Assembly (NCBI GenBank): GCA_002104905.1
Contig: MCFE01000002.1
Location: 248,001-312,000 of the forward strand
Length of the DNA stretch: 64,000 nucleotides
Reading direction: 5' to 3'
Source: Basidiobolus meristosporus CBS 931.73
Taxonomy: Eukaryota; Basidiobolomycota; Basidiobolomycetes; Basidiobolales; Basidiobolaceae
The notes beneath the pieces were generated by a model that searched no databases, had not been told where the DNA came from, and saw only the letters and a program-made list of their open reading frames with translations. Shown piece by piece: positions 46,826-55,470 of the stretch (positions are counted from its first letter, which is position 1; each line of letters begins with the position of its first letter). Made by a program: the position numbers and the translations under genes.

Positions 46826-47966
46826 ATGTCTTTCGTAAAAAGCTTCAGTACCGTTGGTATCCGTGCCCAGAGCATGAACACCTCCCCGCTCGCCATGCTG
46901 ACGGGATACCAAACCTTCAAAAACGTCGCTTCCCGCACATTGGTCCCCGCACAATCGCTATTGGTTAGACACTACTCGTCACCACAGGATAGATTCAACA
47001 TGAGGGTAATTATTCGCGACTATGGAGTATTGGGTAAGTTCCTTCCCTGGGTGCGAGCCAAATGCATTTGGTGCTTTGCTGACTCTGGTTTGCCGTGCAG
47101 ACGACTTCGTCCCTCTCAAGCGTCAGGATCGCCCTTCGCTTCTCAGCAAGAAGGGCTGGAAAGTGTCCATGGCCCACTGGAAAAACACAGTTCTGTCAAC
47201 CCTCGGGTATCTCAATCCATTCCATTAGCATATATCCATTCGAGCATCCTTGTGATACTGATAGATGTGGATACCATGGGAAGAAACATATTAATCCCCC
47301 TTTCCCCGTAGTGTTGGCATGGTCAAGTTCCACGTGAAAGGATTCAAGCCCAAGCAATTCGTCCAGGATGCCGAGGAGCTATACAACGAAATGAACACTG
47401 CCTTTGCTAGGTAATGCTTGTCTAAGATATTGGATGGATTTGTCGCATGTGCCGCCGATCAACGGCTAACATTCTCCCGGGTTTACAGTGGAAATTTGGA
47501 TGTATTGAAGGAAGTCTGCACAGAAACCATGTTCGCAGTAAGTAATTCGCAGTCCAAGGCGAGTGGAGGGCATGGACTCATCTATTTGCACCTAGAAACT
47601 CAAGGCCCAGATGAAGGGAAGATCCGGCACCTACAAATGGTTTACCAAAGGGGAGGTGGAGAAGCCACGCTTGGTGACCCTCCGTTTCGGACGTCTTGCA
47701 GATAAAATGATTCTCGCCCAGGCTACCGTCCGAATTCATTCCAAACAAGTAAGTTCACGGCACATGTTGATGCGGAAGGCATCCTACTGATCGCAATCCT
47801 TGTTCATTCACAGGGCATGGTGGTGCAAAACAAGAAGGGCCAAATCATCGGTGGCGACCGTAAGAAAACCCAGGATATCCTGGAGTACATCGTCCTGCAA
47901 CGTATGATCTCACAGCCAGGCACCAAGTGGCAAATCTACTGCAAGGTTCACGAAAAGCCCATGTAA
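46826..47966 (+). CDS. Mitochondrial ribosomal protein mL45 / Mba1 (Tim44-like domain)
   Basis: mL45/Mba1 sits at the mitoribosome exit tunnel and ties it to the inner membrane. Seen: a long presequence-like N-terminus (MSFVKSFSTVGIRAQSMNTS ... SLLVRHYSSPQDRF). Later exons give KGWKVSMAHWKNTVLSTLG; MVKFHVKGFKPKQFVQDAEE; GNLDVLKEVCTETMFA; GTYKWFTKGEVEKPRLVTLR then FGRLADKMILAQATVRIHSK; and GQIIGGDRKKTQDILEYIVL with WQIYCKVHEKPM at the stop (47964-47966). These are the Tim44-like/mL45 fold blocks. About six exons. It lies just before another mitoribosomal gene, bL32m, on the same strand. Confidence 0.84.
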
Positions 47967-48311
47967 TAGCGCAGAACCTGTCATCCTCCACAGCAATCAT
48001 GCTCATTCCATCCACCATTCTCATCAGCTAGTGAAATAAACTTCCTTGACACTGTATACTCGAGAAATCTCTGTATTTTCTATCAAATCACCGTCCCGGA
48101 TTAATTTAGCCCAATGTCGGTTATTCATGGGGTTGGGGCAGTCAGAAAAAATTCCGCACCGATCGGTGATTTGGAAAAACTTTGAACTTGAAAGATCAAG
48201 TGTACTGGTGTTCTCCTTGTTAGGTGATAGACAACCTCTAGGTAATACTTCTTCACCAGGGCTCACCTCTTCAGTTTCCTTCTAACCTGTGTCGTCAAGA
48301 TCTATAGAATT
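47967..48311. other. Spacer between two mitoribosomal protein genes
   Basis: 345 bp, nothing recognised beyond flanking UTR and promoter sequence. Confidence 0.3.
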
Positions 48312-48656
48312 ATGGCTACCAGAACCGGCTTGTTAACTTTGTTCCGTTCGAACGCACTTCGCTTCACCCCAGCCCTCACTCAGCCATTGAACATCGGGGT
48401 TAGAGCCATTGGGGTCGGGGCACAAACTATCGGCGAATTGATCGGCTCTATTCTGTGGGCTGTGCCCAAAAAGAAGACCTCCCACTCCAAGAAGCGCATG
48501 CGTGCCTCCAACAAGGCTCTCAAGAACATGACCAACATCATGCGCTGTCATTCCTGTGGACGTCCCAAACTTATGCATCACATCTGCAAATACTGCTACA
48601 AGGATATTCGTAAGAAGTTGTTGGGTATCTCCGATGACGGACCCACTCTAGCTTAA
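48312..48656 (+). CDS. MRPL32: Mitochondrial ribosomal protein bL32m
   Basis: Large-subunit mitoribosomal protein. Seen: a single exon of 114 residues. Residues 1-55 form a basic targeting region; in yeast this leader is removed by the m-AAA protease. The mature start is AVPKKKTSHSKKRMRASNKA, the invariant bL32 start. It is followed by the zinc site CHSCGRPKLMHHICKYC and then YKDIRKKLLG. Both CxxC pairs are intact. Length fits fungal MRPL32, though yeast has a longer end. Confidence 0.94.
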   Translation: MATRTGLLTLFRSNALRFTPALTQPLNIGVRAIGVGAQTIGELIGSILWAVPKKKTSHSKKRMRASNKALKNMTNIMRCHSCGRPKLMHHICKYCYKDIRKKLLGISDDGPTLA

Positions 48657-48976
48657 CCCCGTCACCTTGCACGTTTCATTGTTCGTCCCTACTTGCACCA
48701 ATTTTATTCACTTTAACTTGAAAAATTATAAAGATTCATTAGCATGCAGTTGACTTTTCTATGCAGACTGATAAGTTGAGGTCGTTGGTTTGGGTGAGAG
48801 AAAGCGGTAAAAATAACGAGGCTTGTTGCGAGCAAGAATAGAAAGCAGCCTCGTAGCAAACAAAACTAGTTATGGTAGATCTACTGTACAGGGTGGCGGT
48901 CGAGTGGCTAGGTCAATGGAAGTGAGCTTACGGCGATGGTCCTCTATCTTGCGTATCCGAGCAAAGGCAAACAAGA
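48657..48976. other. Spacer between convergent genes
   Basis: About 320 bp of 3' flanks, nothing recognised. Confidence 0.3.
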
Positions 48977-50395
48977 CTAATATCCCGAGTTGAGGGATTT
49001 CACGTAGTTCACGAAGGACCGTTCTTGCTGTGTATAGTCTACGGAGGTTTCATTCTGGGTGTTCAACAAGGATGATATTCGCATCACCGAGAGGTCCTGT
49101 TGAGCCTCTAAGTTCTCCAGGCCTGCAGGGGAGGGATGTGCATGGAATTAAGGAGAATTGACATGGCGTTGGTAACGGTTAGCTCGACAAACAACAAAAG
49201 GATATCTGCTGATAGATGGTTTGCAATGTAGCTTTGGTATTCCTCTATTGAAAATCGGTTATTTGTTTGGTGGATGCGCAGTAAAGAATGAGTGCTGAAG
49301 CTTACTTTGCTCTTCTAACGCGTCGAATTCTTTCTGAAGCAGGCGTTTCTTTCGCTGAATCATATCCATAAATGCTTGACGTAAAACCGCTCTTTCGGCC
49401 TGAAGAGAGGGATTAGAAGATGTCTCGGTTTGTCAGCGATCAAATGATGTCCGTGTACCACTAGGGTGTCCGTGGCTTGCTTCTTGGTGCCGTCAAATTG
49501 ATTTTGAATGTCGAAGCTGCGATACTGCTTTCGAATATCAGCCATCTTACGTCGCTTTCTCAGTCTTTCTTCGAGTTGGTCCTGTTGTTCACGATATTCG
49601 GGATGTACTCCGTCTAGAATCTCCTTTTTCTCGTTGTCCAGGTCCTCAATTTTCGATTCCATTAGTCTAGAACTTGGGTTAATATCCTGTGTTCAAAGCT
49701 TTGTGAGCGTGGTACCTACCTGGATTTTAGCGCCTCAAATTCTTCACTGAGCTCCACAAGTCGCTTCGTGCCATCTCGGTGCAAACGCTTCAGTGACTTG
49801 ACGTTCTCGTCGTCAGATGGGTCGCTGCCATCGGTAACGGATACCTTTTCTGCATCTAGACACAATATTACACGTGGGTTTCCATCAATGAGCCGTGCAG
49901 ATAACTTACCACTATCATCGGAGGAGGCGGAGCCGTTTAGACTGGCCTCAGATAGTTCACTGTCGGTCTCTTCGCTTATTTCCTTAAGTAAGTGTGGGTG
50001 TGAGGTGTGGCGCAACATATAATTTACGCGTATGCTACTGACTGATAATGAGTCTTTTGTTGATGGGCTAGGTGAGCCACCACGTGAAGAGCAAGGGGTC
50101 ATTTGAGAGTTCGACAACTCTGGGGTGTTTGGAACGCTACTATCGCCATTGACAGGATCATTCGGCTGAGGTTTGTTTCGTTGTTCCCAGAGTCTGACTT
50201 CTTGGAGGAATCATCGACTTCTCTATTTGTATTGTCACTTTTTTTCTCTTTCAGCTTCGTATCCAAATTATCCGGGCCTGCTTCTTTTGGGGTTGTGTGC
50301 TCCTCTTGTCCGGTCATGTCTAGTTCTACAGCGCTTCGCGATTTGTCGTCGAGTATAGTGTAGGTGGAGATGGTTGGTAGTGGTCGAAGAGTCAC
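48977..50395 (-). CDS. Sds3/BRMS1-like subunit of the Rpd3/Sin3 deacetylase complex
   Basis: Sds3-like proteins dimerise and hold histone deacetylase to Sin3. Seen: a disordered Ser/Glu-rich N-terminal half, then RDGTKRLVELSEEFEALKSR joined to MESKIEDLDNEKKEILDGVH then PEYREQQDQLEERLRKRRKM, the Sds3-like coiled coil with its (G/N)-x-HPE motif. It continues ADIRKQYRSFDIQNQFDG, then (after an intron) AERAVLRQAFMDMIQRKKRL then LQKEFDALEEQ, and an end LENLEAQQDLSVMRISSLLN ... YVKSLNSGY at the stop 48977-48979. The 5' part is uncertain. The ORF starting at 50395 runs into another frame near 50170, and no good intron explains the shift, so the true start may lie further downstream. Confidence 0.74.
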
Positions 50396-51018
50396 CAGAA
50401 GATTGCCAACTATTGCGATTCAATACTGGACCAAGAGACCAAGGGACTTCGTTGCGTTTCTAAACTGAAGTCGCACCTAACGTAAACCAGAACACCTTTA
50501 AAGCTCGCTGCCATTTGAAAAATCACTCAATCAAGGGTCCCACTGATCTCGGTAATTTATCTCATCATCGTGATATTTTAAAACAAGGATATGTGTGGTA
50601 AATTGGATGCACTGAAGTTACAAAGGCTACGGTGGGGAGTTATACATTAATCGCAACAGCACTTCACGGCATGCCAGTGTGTACATGCAATTTGCTCCTT
50701 TCAACCCAGCGCACATTCGTCCACTCCAATGCCTGATAATTGTGATTAGAACAATAATTTATCGCGAAGACACCGGCAAAGACCCGAACTATCCCCAGCA
50801 AGGATAGGCGTGTTGCAGGTATTTGAAACTTAATCCCTGTAGAGGTTATGAAGGGTGATGTAGCTGTGTCTCCAATATTTCAAAAACACAGGTAAAAAAA
50901 CCTTCAGGTACTGAGGCATAGAGTTAGTCCGGGTCAATGCGGGTGTGCCTGTGTGGATCTTACTTCAGCTGTAGACATCTCTTGTGGAGGAAAATGCCCA
51001 AGCCTAGATTTATTGCAA
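50396..51018. other. Intergenic region at the edge of the subtelomere
   Basis: No conserved gene is recognised. From here rightwards no conserved housekeeping gene appears. Confidence 0.35.
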
Positions 51019-51339
51019 CTAGAAGCTTGAAATCAACCAGGCAGCCAGCTCCAAGTACATAATTTTCCAGACAAAAGGATTATGAATGGTCCAGTCCTGC
51101 GCCGCGCAAATCAAGAAGGCAGGTGTAGCCAGGCGCAATACACATTGCCAAAAATTCACCAGCTTGTGTGTCAAGGCATACCTATGCTGATAAAACTCAT
51201 TTTCGCCCATGAGATCAAATAGTAATCCATTGAAAAGCGGGATGCTATCTACTGCAACATTCTGGAACCAAAGAAGTTGTACCTTATTTATTAAAGTATA
51301 GCTCAGCAAGCTGCGCACCTTGATTGGTCTATTGCACAA
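51019..51339 (-). CDS. Unknown ORF, hydrophobic, 106 aa
   Basis: Not recognised. Seen: an even, Trp- and Leu-rich sequence with a possible membrane stretch LRLATPAFLICAAQ and a hydrophobic end WKIMYLELAAWLISSF. It may be one exon of a larger spliced gene or a chance ORF. No promoter signal supports it. Confidence 0.25.
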   Translation of the reverse strand: MCNRPIKVRSLLSYTLINKVQLLWFQNVAVDSIPLFNGLLFDLMGENEFYQHRYALTHKLVNFWQCVLRLATPAFLICAAQDWTIHNPFVWKIMYLELAAWLISSF

Positions 51340-51500
51340 ACCTTATAATCGACTGAATCGGACTCTGTAGATTGAAATATACTCTTGTCTCAGTTAGTTG
51401 TTACGTTGCCTAGCTGGTTGATCTGGAAAATATCATGCAAGTCATCCTACATTAAAACTGCGCAAATTATTCTTAAAATTGTTAAGAAATACGCTGACCA

Positions 51501-51752
51501 ATGATTCCAAGTAATACAGGCAGAGAAGCTATGATGATATCATACGTCCATCACTATGGCATTAAACAAGCAGTGGAAGCCTGGTCAAGAGCAAACATGG
51601 AACATCGCAAAGACAATTACGGCAACGTTGAAGCCGGATACAAGGCCAAAGTTTTACTACTTGTGAAACGCCTAGTCATATGCCAGCATATTTGTGGTTT
51701 GTTGTATTCGAAATTCAATTACTTGTACTTTATAGATTTACCAGATAGATGA
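51501..51752 (+). CDS. Unknown ORF, 83 aa
   Basis: Not recognised. The N-terminal half is helical and charged (YVHHYGIKQAVEAWSRANME); the end is hydrophobic. The first half looks protein-like, and the second may be read-through into an intron from about 51667. It could be a first exon belonging with the ORF at 51858. Confidence 0.25.
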   Translation: MIPSNTGREAMMISYVHHYGIKQAVEAWSRANMEHRKDNYGNVEAGYKAKVLLLVKRLVICQHICGLLYSKFNYLYFIDLPDR

Positions 51753-51857
51753 TGTAAATCGTACGTTAACACTTGGAACGGCGCATTGCTTATGACAGAT
51801 CATTCAGTTATAGAGCGCCTATAAAAAGTAAGCATATGCCATTGTTCCATTATCAAA

Positions 51858-52091
51858 ATGACCTTCGAGGAGCAAGTCAGAAACGATTTAGAAAACATGA
51901 GCGAAGATTTTACTGGGATCTATGAGGTCAACGGCATCAAGAAGAAGTATGAATTCCAGCATACAGGCAAAAGTGGTGAAGGCGTGATATCAATGGATCA
52001 GATAAGGCGCGCAAAGAATAGTGGTTTTTTAGGACTTGCCGAGATAGAACACCAGACATGGCGTGTATACTACAAAGGACAAGTGGAGTAA
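51858..52091 (+). CDS. Unknown small protein, 77 aa
   Basis: Not recognised. Seen: a balanced, soluble, protein-like composition (MTFEEQVRNDLENMSEDFTG; a lysine-rich turn; GFLGLAEIEHQTWRVYYKGQ) with alternating hydrophobic residues suggesting a small alpha/beta fold. It has ATG and stop codons and no cysteine. It is the last non-transposon ORF before the retroelement region, a position where lineage-specific genes are common. Confidence 0.4.
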   Translation: MTFEEQVRNDLENMSEDFTGIYEVNGIKKKYEFQHTGKSGEGVISMDQIRRAKNSGFLGLAEIEHQTWRVYYKGQVE

Positions 52092-52311
52092 TATAACTCT
52101 TGCTTCAACATGTATCTTCTGATTACTAAATTGTTGCTACAAAATTGCTATTACATTCAAGCCCCAACAGTGTAGGTTGATGTTGCTGCAGTAAAAAAGC
52201 CTATAGTAAAGTGCTGCAACTAGTGTAAATCCATCTTACTATAAGTTGCTTTAAATAAACTTGAGCTCTCTTGTGCTTGTATTACATTTATGTAGCACCC
52301 AATGTGCAAAA

Positions 52312-52475
52312 TGTTGTAAAATCTGTAATTACACCTAAATATTCACTTGGTCACTTAGATTGTAATCTACAAATCTTAGAGAGTTCTGGCCAAATTCCTA
52401 ATTGGGACTCATGTGTAATATTTTACCAAAACATCAGGTACTTAGAACATCAAATTCCTCAAAGTTGTCCAGACC
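52312..52475 (+). repeat. Relic LTR of the Copia family (5' part)
   Basis: Begins TGTTGTAAAA and follows the intact LTR (55110-55458) through the 'cacttagat' and 'ccaggtac'-like blocks with many changes. It is cut off at about 52475, where a second relic begins. Confidence 0.75.
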
Positions 52476-52746
52476 ATTGTAAAATTTGCAATTACACCTT
52501 CATCTCCACCCAACTTAGTCACTTAAATTATTATCTCTAAATCTTACAGAATTCTGACCAAATCCTTTGTTGGGATTTACTTGCAGTATACTCACCAAAA
52601 TATCAGGTACCCATAACATGAGATTTCTCAGAGGTATCCAAGCAGCCCTGAAACTTGCACACATGTTTTTTAAACCTTCCTAAACATATTCTATATGTTT
52701 GTTTTGCCAAGACTATGTAAAAGTATAAATACTACTTTTACATTTG
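52476..52746 (+). repeat. Relic LTR of the Copia family
   Basis: Starts ATTGTAAAATTTG and runs through the LTR's TATA region (AAAGTATAAATACTACTTTT near 52720-52740). It is diverged and lacks the LTR 3' end. Confidence 0.75.
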
Positions 52747-52934
52747 TTGTTTAAAAATTAGCCTATTTTATTCCATTAGAAAATCTAGCACCCTAACTGA
52801 TCTTCCCTAACACAAACATAGCTAATCTCTGTTATGGTAATTTTATCACTTCTCAGAATCTATTTTTAGCTGTCACACCTGATCAATTTTCATGTGGTTG
52901 TTACATCCTCAACTAATCTGCTAAGCCTTTCTAA

Positions 52935-53266
52935 TGTTGTAAAAATTTGTAATTCCACCTAAATATTCACCTAACTTAGTCACTTAGATCATTACATTCA
53001 AATCCTAGAGAATACTGACCAAATTCCTTGTTGGGATTTACTTAGAATATTTACCCAGAACATGAAAATTAGATAAGTTGTCCAAACAGCCCCAAACTTT
53101 GCTCACATGCTCTTGGGACCTTTCTTAACCTATTCTAAGTGTTTGTTATGCCAAGACCATTTAAAAGTATAAATACCACTTTTACATTGAATAAATCATT
53201 AAGTGAAAGCCACATAATCTACTCATCCTCCCAATCACTTCCAATATCTCCAAGACTCTTAAAGCA
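52935..53266 (+). repeat. Older 5' LTR of a truncated Copia element
   Basis: 332 bp starting TGTTGTAAAAATTTG. It is clearly diverged from the young LTR, with small deletions, and includes the TATA region. It is followed by a decayed primer site (GGTTGTGAGCCCC) and a gag start, so it belongs to the broken element 53298-54321. Confidence 0.85.
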
Positions 53267-53297
53267 GGTTGTGAGCCCCAAGCGGTCGCTCTCTGCA

Positions 53298-54321
53298 ATG
53301 TCTACTACTGCTACTACTGGAATTTTTCCATCTGCTGAAAAGTTGGATGGATCTAACTACCAAGTGTGGAAGGTGAAGATGAAGATGCTGCTACAAGAAA
53401 GAGGCCTTTGTGATATTGCCATGGGCAAAGAATGCCCTCCTAAAAGTGTGGGAGCGGAAGACTTAAAGTACCAGAAGAAAGAACAAAGTGCCTTTAACTG
53501 CATTTGCCTTAATGTTAAAGACAAATTGCTCATTCAATGCTCAAGAGCAAAAATGGCAAAGAATGCCTGGAAGGCATTAGAAGACACCTACCAGTCATGT
53601 TCAGCTGCTAAGAAAATGTAACCAAGTCAAAAACTCTTTACTACAAAGATGCAGCCAGGAGAAGAAATGAAAAATCTAATTAACAGAAATACCCTGCCGG
53701 TAGATGAAATGGAATCTGTGGGTGTATCAACTACTGATGAGGTTGTGATAGTTACCATCCTGAATAACCTGACAGATGAGTTTCAGGGCCTTGTATCAGC
53801 CCTAGAGTCCAGAACTGAAGATTTGACCTTAATTTACATATATGGAAGGCTCTTGGATGAACAATTAAGAAAATCAAGCGCCAATCAGAAGGAAGTAGAA
53901 AATGCTTTAATAAGCAATGATAACCAACAAAGGAGGTACCCAAGACCCTACAATAGCAGCAGCAACCTGTTTTGCAACTACTGCAAAAGGAAAAGACACA
54001 CATCAGACTGGTGTCTCAAAAAGAGAGATAATCAGCAAAAGAAGCCTGAATATGGAAATGCAGCAACAACTGAAGATAGACTATACATATCTGCACTAAA
54101 TATGGCCACAAGCAAGGATTCTCAGATGTGGTACATTGACTCTGGAGCATCTCAGCACTTTACAAACCAAAAAGAGCTTTTTACCCAATTTCAACAAATT
54201 CCAATTAAGAAGGTTTTCCTGGGTGACAATGGAACACTTGATGCAGTGGAAGAAGGAACTAACCAAGTAAACCTTAGAAGCAGTGAAGGAAGCCATACAC
54301 TAACCTTGAAAGAAGTACTCA
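53298..54321 (+). pseudogene. Truncated Copia gag-protease pseudogene
   Basis: Parallel to the gag start of the intact element downstream and clearly related to it. Seen: a UBN2-type gag region; an in-frame stop at 53619-53621 after AAKKM; and a zinc knuckle CNYCKRKRHTSDWC in which the glycine of CX2CX4HX4C is replaced by Arg. The protease site WYIDSGASQHFT is still present. Similarity ends abruptly after the residues KEVL at 54321, where LINE sequence in the opposite orientation begins. It cannot encode a full polyprotein. Confidence 0.9.
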
Positions 54322-55109
54322 GCTTCTTCTTCACAACTGGTTGCATAGAAAGGGACCAGGCTGGGTGGTCAGAGGCTCTCAAGGATCCTAGCTCAGCTCC
54401 AGAGAATTGCTTAACTTCATTCACAAAGTAGAGGGCAGCAGCAGAAGGGCAGATCCAGTCAACACATCTTTTCTCAGATTGAGCACCTAGTGCTAGCAGA
54501 TGGCTTTCTCTCAGGAAGTTCAATAGGAATGTAGATCTTGGCTTCATTCTTGCAGTCAGAGTAGTCTTGTTCTCAGGATGGTGAATGTTGAGATCTCCAA
54601 GCAAGATAACAGGTGTTGATATAGATTGCTGGTATTGCTGAACTTTCTGGCATATAACTTGCACTTCCTGAAGGGCAAGACTTGGAGGCAGATAGCAGAG
54701 CACCAGACTGATAGTTGGCAACTGGAGAGCAGCACAGTAAGGGGAGTAAAGAGGAACACAGAGCTGAGGAGTATTGATGGTAGAAGAGATGAAGCAGATG
54801 GAGGAGGTATTCTTTGTTCTAGGAGTAGAAAAGTAATATAGATTAGTCAAAAGTATAGAGGGTAGCTGGACATCAATCAAACACAGGAGGGAAAGTTTTG
54901 AAAGAAGTCTCTCTAGAGTTGGTCTTGATGGCTGTATGCTGTTGCAGTTAAGCAACAGAACTTCAGGTAGTCAGGCAGAGGTTGTAGCTTCTTCAGAGGC
55001 AGCATTGACAATGTGACCTGCAGAGTCCCAGAGCTCTTCAAATGGTGCATCACTTAAGTCAGCAAGGAGAGAAATGGCATGATTCTTGAGGAAGTATGCC
55101 ACATCATAG
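54322..55109 (-). pseudogene. LINE fragment: ORF1 end and endonuclease part of ORF2
   Basis: Read on the minus strand, an ORF1 tail (SYDVAYFLKNHAISLLADLS ... EEATTSA, stop) is followed by an APE-type endonuclease. Motifs: LLLNCNSIQPSRPTLERLL; VILLGDLNIHHPE with catalytic Asp/Asn; VDWICPS; and RASDHPAW with the final Asp-His. The Glu of the usual LQET motif is not seen at its expected place (CLIDVQLPSILL). The reverse transcriptase is missing because the copy is cut at 54322. The same LINE continues at 59800-59876, the other side of the Copia insertion. Confidence 0.83.
55105..55109 (+). repeat. Target-site duplication CATAG (left)
   Basis: Five bases directly before the left LTR, repeated at 59795-59799 after the right LTR. 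Confidence 0.95.
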
Positions 55110-55458
55110 TGTTGTAAAAATTCGTATTTTCACCTAAATATTCACCTAACTTAGTCACTTAGATCATCATCTTCAAATCCTAGAGAATACTGACCAAATT
55201 CCTTGTCGGGATTTACTTAGAATATTTTCACCAAAATACCAGGTACCCAGAACATGAAAATTCTCAAAGTTGTCCAAACAGCCCCAAACTTTGCACACAT
55301 GTTCTTGGGACCTTCCTTAACCTATTCTACGTGTTTGTAATGCCAAGACCTTGTAAAAGTATAAATACTACTTTTACATTCAATAAATCATTAAGTGAAA
55401 ACCACATAATCTACTTGTTCTCCCAATCACTTCCAATATCTCCAAGACTCTTACAACA
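55110..55458 (+). repeat. Left LTR (349 bp)
   Basis: Starts TGTTG and ends CAACA, a short inverted repeat. The promoter TATAAATA lies at 55360-55367. Confidence 0.96.
55360..55367 (+). promoter_or_regulatory. LTR TATA box
   Basis: TATAAATA about 100 bp before the gag-pol ATG, also kept in the relic LTRs. Confidence 0.6.
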
Positions 55459-55470
55459 GGTTATGAGCCC
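55459..55470 (+). other. Primer-binding site for half-molecule initiator tRNA-Met
   Basis: GGTTATGAGCCC immediately follows the LTR. It is complementary to the anticodon stem-loop (GGGCTCATAACC) of eukaryotic initiator tRNA-Met, not to a tRNA 3' end. Known precedent: Drosophila copia and yeast Ty5 prime from a tRNA-iMet fragment cut in the anticodon loop. Confidence 0.75.

Noticed and set aside
53649-54431. The 260-codon ORF as a novel fusion gene
   Set aside because: It is the gag-protease remnant of a broken Copia copy that reads by chance into antisense LINE sequence.
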